Below, piece after piece: positions 44,149 to 47,347 of a stretch of DNA of 47,347 bases. Position numbers and translations under genes: made by a program. The notes under the pieces were generated by a model that was not told where the DNA came from, ran no database searches, and worked only from the letters and a program-made list of their open reading frames with translations. This DNA comes from Planctomycetota bacterium (GTDB lineage: Bacteria; Planctomycetota; UBA1135; JACQFD01). Every line of letters begins with the position of its first letter. Within the stretch, counting starts at the first letter, position 1. The stretch covers positions 1-47,347 of the forward strand of contig JAEUHX010000050.1 in NCBI GenBank assembly GCA_016792805.1, written 5' to 3'.

Positions 44149-45289
44149 GCGAGCAACACTAGATCTGGCGGAGTATGGCTGTCCGACTGACGCAGTCATA
44201 GCATCCCTCTGTACTGTGAACGATGTTGATGGCGACGCTTGTGCTGACCTGATCGTCGGCGTTCTCCGCGGCGGCTATGCGCGATACGGTCCCGGTGAAG
44301 TGCTAGCAATCTCTGGGGCCAGCATGGGCCTACTCTGGCGTCGGCGCGGAGCGGAAGTTGAACCTGGTTGGGGTGACGCATTCGGAATATGCGTAAGCTC
44401 GATCCAGGATGTCGACCTTGATGGTGTGCCTGACCTGGCTGTCGGTGCACCCAGAAGAAGGAACTGGAACGGCGACGTCGATTTGGTGTCCGGTAAGTCA
44501 GGAGAGTTAATTAGAACGATTAGTGCCACTCAGGACGTGGTGGGTTTTGGGAGATATCCGGTCAATTGGATCGCTAGATCGCGGACAATTTCTGATGGCT
44601 TCTTGCTTGTTCCGCAGGCAGATCCACCAATTACATCAATCATTGACCCGAAGTCTTCTGCGGTGGTTGGGGTGGTTCCTGGCAGCTATTGTGTGATCGT
44701 AGGAGACATTAACAATGACGACCAACCGGACTTCATCATGGCGGACTTATTGTTTCCAGGAGAAGGCAATCATGTGACGATTTATGCGTATTGCGGCGCT
44801 TCATTTAATAAGATCTTCAGTACTATTCTTGGCGGGGATCTCGCGAGATTGGCTCTTGAAAGTAAGCAGCTTAACTGTATTGCCATACCAGATGTCGACA
44901 GCGATGGTGTGCAAGACATCGCGCTTTGCTCTAGGGCTGATGAGGCCGTGCTGATCTCTGGCAGGAGCGGTTCCACACTGATGGAGTTGAGGCCGTCCTC
45001 GGCTTTGTATGACTGCAAGTCGGCGTCCATTGTGGGGCTGTCTAGCTCGGAAAGTAATTCAGCGTTTTCGATACTCAGGGCAAGGGCTTCCGACCGAGAA
45101 GATGAGATTACTCTCGAGTTTGCTAGTCTCAGTCAACCACAATTATGGCACAGCTTCAAGGAGTGTTCGCTCCAACTTGTCGGCTCTAAGCTGCGAGTTC
45201 TCAATCAAAGTCATATTATCTCGTATGCGGAAGGAGGCCGAGTGATTCAGGTTGTTGATATTGGCGGCAAGCTCGGAATACCGAAGTAA
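44048..45289 (+). CDS. FG-GAP repeat (integrin alpha-like) exported protein
   Basis: 413 residues. A hydrophobic N-terminus (DLIFTTAAFLLALMVTC) looks like a lipoprotein signal with Cys at about 25. Four FG-GAP/calcium-binding repeats follow: NDVDGDACADLIVG, DVDLDGVPDLAVGAP, DINNDDQPDFIMA and DVDSDGVQDIAL. These build a beta-propeller with Ca2+ sites and are frequent in secreted planctomycete proteins. Function unknown, perhaps adhesion. Base composition is clearly lower in GC than the backbone. The 307 nt that follow (45290-45596) contain no gene but a large palindrome. Confidence 0.8.
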   Translation: MTTISSRDLIFTTAAFLLALMVTCQGGKTRVPIRRATLDLAEYGCPTDAVIASLCTVNDVDGDACADLIVGVLRGGYARYGPGEVLAISGASMGLLWRRRGAEVEPGWGDAFGICVSSIQDVDLDGVPDLAVGAPRRRNWNGDVDLVSGKSGELIRTISATQDVVGFGRYPVNWIARSRTISDGFLLVPQADPPITSIIDPKSSAVVGVVPGSYCVIVGDINNDDQPDFIMADLLFPGEGNHVTIYAYCGASFNKIFSTILGGDLARLALESKQLNCIAIPDVDSDGVQDIALCSRADEAVLISGRSGSTLMELRPSSALYDCKSASIVGLSSSESNSAFSILRARASDREDEITLEFASLSQPQLWHSFKECSLQLVGSKLRVLNQSHIISYAEGGRVIQVVDIGGKLGIPK

Positions 45290-45353
45290 GAAGTGGATCC
45301 GCCACTCAGTCGCGCCTCGAGTGCTTCGTGAGCGTTCGGTGGCACCCAGCTTT

Positions 45354-45458
45354 CCCCCGGTGTCAGGGTGGTTGCCGCCTGCAGCTGCGCCCAACCGAGG
45401 AGAGACCTCGGTTGGGACCCCGCAGCATTCCAGGCGGCAACCACCCTGACACCGGGGG
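45354..45458. repeat. Large nested inverted repeat (28-bp outer, 11-bp inner)
   Basis: The outer arms 45354-45381 and 45431-45458 are perfect 28-nt inverted repeats. Inside is a second perfect inverted repeat, 45390-45400 with 45406-45416, loop AGAGA. It has no coding frame of note and no clear target-site duplication. It is the only notable element in the 307-nt gap after the FG-GAP gene. It may be a small non-autonomous mobile element, a structured RNA or a terminator. Confidence 0.85.
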
Positions 45459-45596
45459 CCCGCACTCAGGCGACCCCATTCCACCGGCAAGCGGACCGAC
45501 TACTCTTCCTCCTCCTAATCGCAGCGGGCCAACAACACTACCCACTCCACATCGCCGACGCTAGATGTCCGGCTGAATTGAGCCATAACAGCACCA

Positions 45597-45923
45597 GTGA
45601 TGATAGGTAATTGTTCGAGCGCTGCCAGCTTCTCCAACTTAAGTTCTTCTCCTATCGACCGAGGCTGCGTCCAAGGAGTTGCTCCTCGACTACGATTCGC
45701 ATTGATGCCCACGCTCTTGCCTGATCAGCTCTCGGCACAAATCAATACAATTCCAAATCTGGTTTCTCTATGCGCTGTGCCAAAGGGCGGACTGGTGGCG
45801 ATTGTAGTGTCCGCTGATCATACACCAATGACCCGGAGTGCTGGCGCGCGTTGCATGCGTTCTCTCAATGGCCTGAAGTTCGCCGTCCTCAAGTTGAAAC
45901 GGATTGGTGATGACATATGCTAG
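45597..45923 (+). CDS. Small hypothetical ORF
   Basis: 108 codons from ATG 45597, ending 7 nt inside the next gene, whose ATG lies in ATGCTAG. A shorter version from ATG 45705 (MPTLLPDQLSAQINTIPNLV) is equally possible. No domain or signal peptide is recognised and no ribosome binding site stands out. It may be non-coding. Confidence 0.3.
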   Translation: MMIGNCSSAASFSNLSSSPIDRGCVQGVAPRLRFALMPTLLPDQLSAQINTIPNLVSLCAVPKGGLVAIVVSADHTPMTRSAGARCMRSLNGLKFAVLKLKRIGDDIC

Positions 45924-47014
45924 AGCCAGCCACAAAGCGTGTTCTCCTTCGGAGCATCTTGCTTGGACTCTTGCTTCTAAATGTACCGCTTGTGGCTTCA
46001 GGTCTCTGCTCGTTGATCGGAATCGGCACTGGTCAGCGACGCTCAATCAGCGAACGACACGAGGCGGTTGTGCGCGATTTCACCACCATTGCCCAGGCTG
46101 GTACTGACCAGGAGGTGCGGCCCACGAGTCGGAGGCCGCGAATTGTGTCGCGGCACGACGCGTCGCGTCTGATTGCGAAGCGTTTTCAGTATGTAGCTAG
46201 CGGAGACGGAGTGATCGTGTATTCGAGAAGTCCGCTAGATCCGGGGTTGATCAAGCTGATTGAGGACTCGGCTAGGAGTGCAGATGCCCTCGTGCGAAGT
46301 ATCTTTCCCACGAGGGGGAGCCGAGTAGTAGGTGAGATGATGTTTGTTGTGGACCAAACCACTTCTGAATTTGAGCTTGAACATACCATTCGAGACATCT
46401 TCGATTCGGCTGGGCTGCAGTTTGGCTCTCAACATGAAACGCTTCCTTCCAATCGCGCCAGATATGTTAGGGAGATCGGAGTAGTATTCTTGCCTGAGTT
46501 GCATGCCGGCGCCTGTGGTGTGGTTGTTCACGAGTTCGTACATGCGTTGGTTTGGGAGCTTGGCGTTCGCTTGCCGGAATGTCTAGAGGAGGGGCTAGCC
46601 GAGCTCGTAGCTGATAGCTTGTCACCTGAGCCGCGTGTCGACTTATCGGCGGCGAATCTACCTATTGGACTTCTTCGCAGCAGGTGCTCAAGACTTCGAG
46701 AATTAGCTGATTCTGGTGCGCTTTGGGGACTCGATCAGGTTCTAGAGCTGAAGACTAATGATTTTTCGAAAGGAGCCAGCTCGCAACAGGCCTATGACCA
46801 GAGCGCGACACTTGTTTCGTTCTTGGTAGTTCACGATGGACTGCGTCAGATTTCGCAATCGCCGCACAGGGATTGGGGACTTGAATCTTGGTGGAGAACC
46901 GAACGTCAGACTAGTCGTCGTGAAGAGCAATCGCCTCATGAGAGCCTATCGGGTGCATATGGAGACTTCGTGAGGGCATTGGTTGGAAGAGCTAGACTTC
47001 TAGATTCCCGGTGA
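45917..47014 (+). CDS. Membrane-anchored putative zinc metallopeptidase (HExxH)
   Basis: 365 residues from ATG 45917. An N-terminal hydrophobic segment (about 9-35, LLRSILLGLLLLNVPLVASG) anchors it. The motif HEFVH (205-209) lies in VVVHEFVHALVWELGVRLPE, and CLEEGLAELVADS follows 16 residues later with Glu225 at the place of the third zinc ligand of gluzincins (peptidase MA-like; compare NEGLAE). That is a short H-to-E spacing but within the range of DUF1570-type proteins. Its extracytoplasmic active domain implies processing of an envelope or secreted protein. Substrate unknown. Confidence 0.7.
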   Translation: MLEPATKRVLLRSILLGLLLLNVPLVASGLCSLIGIGTGQRRSISERHEAVVRDFTTIAQAGTDQEVRPTSRRPRIVSRHDASRLIAKRFQYVASGDGVIVYSRSPLDPGLIKLIEDSARSADALVRSIFPTRGSRVVGEMMFVVDQTTSEFELEHTIRDIFDSAGLQFGSQHETLPSNRARYVREIGVVFLPELHAGACGVVVHEFVHALVWELGVRLPECLEEGLAELVADSLSPEPRVDLSAANLPIGLLRSRCSRLRELADSGALWGLDQVLELKTNDFSKGASSQQAYDQSATLVSFLVVHDGLRQISQSPHRDWGLESWWRTERQTSRREEQSPHESLSGAYGDFVRALVGRARLLDSR

Positions 47015-47033
47015 TTTGCCTCAGGCGTCCTGT

Positions 47034-47110
47034 TGAGTAGGTCGGGACGTTACCGTCCCCACCTCTCACAAATCCGGACGTGCAGATTTCCCGCATCCGG
47101 TTCCTCACGG
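47034..47110 (-). mobile_element. Group II intron 3' end (domains V and VI), remnant
   Basis: On the minus strand the segment reads GAACCGGATGC-GGGAAA-TCTGCACGTCCGG, which follows the domain V consensus (GAGCCGTATGC, GAAA tetraloop, then CACGTACGG). It is followed by a domain VI-like hairpin (47040-47049 with 47054-47063, loop TTAC on the plus strand) and the intron end near CCTACTCAAC. The usual catalytic triad AGC is AAC here, and the opposite base no longer pairs, so it may be dead. The rest of the intron and its reverse transcriptase are not present between here and the IS end near 47203-47214. Confidence 0.75.
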
Positions 47111-47253
47111 AGGAGGTTCGCACGTGAGCGTTCGGTCGTACCCGCGGTGCGATCGAATGGTACGCGTTGCGCCATCCCCGCATTTTTCGAGTGCGTGAAT
47201 CGTGAACTGGGGTTGACCCGGTTCGGTGGAGGGGCCGAGACTGGGGTACTTGG

Positions 47254-47347
47254 TTAGCCAATAGTGGCTGATTCGAATTGTTGAGGGGACATGAACCGCA
47301 GGGAGGAATGGCGCCGACGGCGGTTGTACCAGCCTTCGATGAAGCTG
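47254..47347 (-). mobile_element. IS3-family transposase (OrfB) C-terminus, truncated by window edge
   Basis: The minus strand from 47347 to the TAA at 47254-47256 encodes SFIEGWYNRRRRHSSLRFMS then PQQFESATIG, the universal end of IS3-family OrfB (YIE-x-YN-xRRxHSSL then SP-x-F-E). Only these 30 residues are in the window. The IS terminal inverted repeat should lie just beyond the stop; TGACCCGGTTCGG (from 47214) or TGAACTGGGG (from 47203) are candidates with the TG start expected of the family. The element continues to the right. Confidence 0.9.

Overview
This is a GC-rich (estimated by eye at low to mid 60s percent) chromosomal segment from a Gram-negative-type bacterium. Several traits point most to an uncultured member of Planctomycetota: a secreted protein tail at the left edge, FG-GAP and HEAT/VWA proteins, a sigma factor and a Rho factor with long low-complexity N-termini, and a Gld-type ABC operon. 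This assignment is an inference from gene style, not from a marker phylogeny. Nearly all genes are on the + strand.

Layout: 0-0.4 kb, end of a secreted protein. 0.5-7.9 kb, a type IV pilus/type II secretion motor operon (PilB-like, PilT, second PilB-like, PilC) followed by a sensor histidine kinase. 7.9-11.1 kb, envelope proteins: a small membrane protein, an HTH protein with a C-terminal membrane anchor, an OmpA-type lipoprotein and a formylglycine-generating-enzyme-like lipoprotein. 11.1-21.1 kb, an information-processing block: rsmA, dnaG, rpoD, a zinc-ribbon coiled-coil protein, selB, clpS and a DUF2017 gene. 21.1-25.7 kb, a secreted protein, a membrane protein, a sugar-phosphate-isomerase-like TIM barrel and a HEAT-VWA protein. 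A tRNA-Pro(CGG) follows, then rho behind a long leader with a 16-bp tandem repeat. 28.6-34.9 kb, a Gld-like ABC exporter operon with a DUF4340 protein and a polytopic glycosyltransferase-like protein. 34.9-39.3 kb, a Nudix hydrolase (minus strand) and a DUF58/VWA operon. 39.3-43.0 kb, guaB, guaA and a third gene. 43.0-47.3 kb, a lower-GC accessory island with an Rhs remnant, unrecognised proteins, an FG-GAP protein, a membrane metallopeptidase-like protein, a large nested palindrome, a group II intron remnant and the end of an IS3-family transposase.

The most notable result is the gene after guaA. What looks like two short ORFs separated by TGA (42648-42650) is one AhpD-like gene in which TGA replaces the second cysteine of the CxxC redox motif (C-H-Y-TGA-T-E-A-H). 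An 8-bp stem with a 5-nt loop begins 12 nt after the TGA, its loop starting 20 nt past it, as expected of a bacterial SECIS element. The selenocysteine elongation factor SelB is encoded in the same window. This is therefore very probably a selenoprotein that a standard gene caller would split. A second, more speculative signal is the octamer TTTTGTGG/CCACAAAA, found at 16 places in the backbone in several reading frames and not seen in the accessory island.
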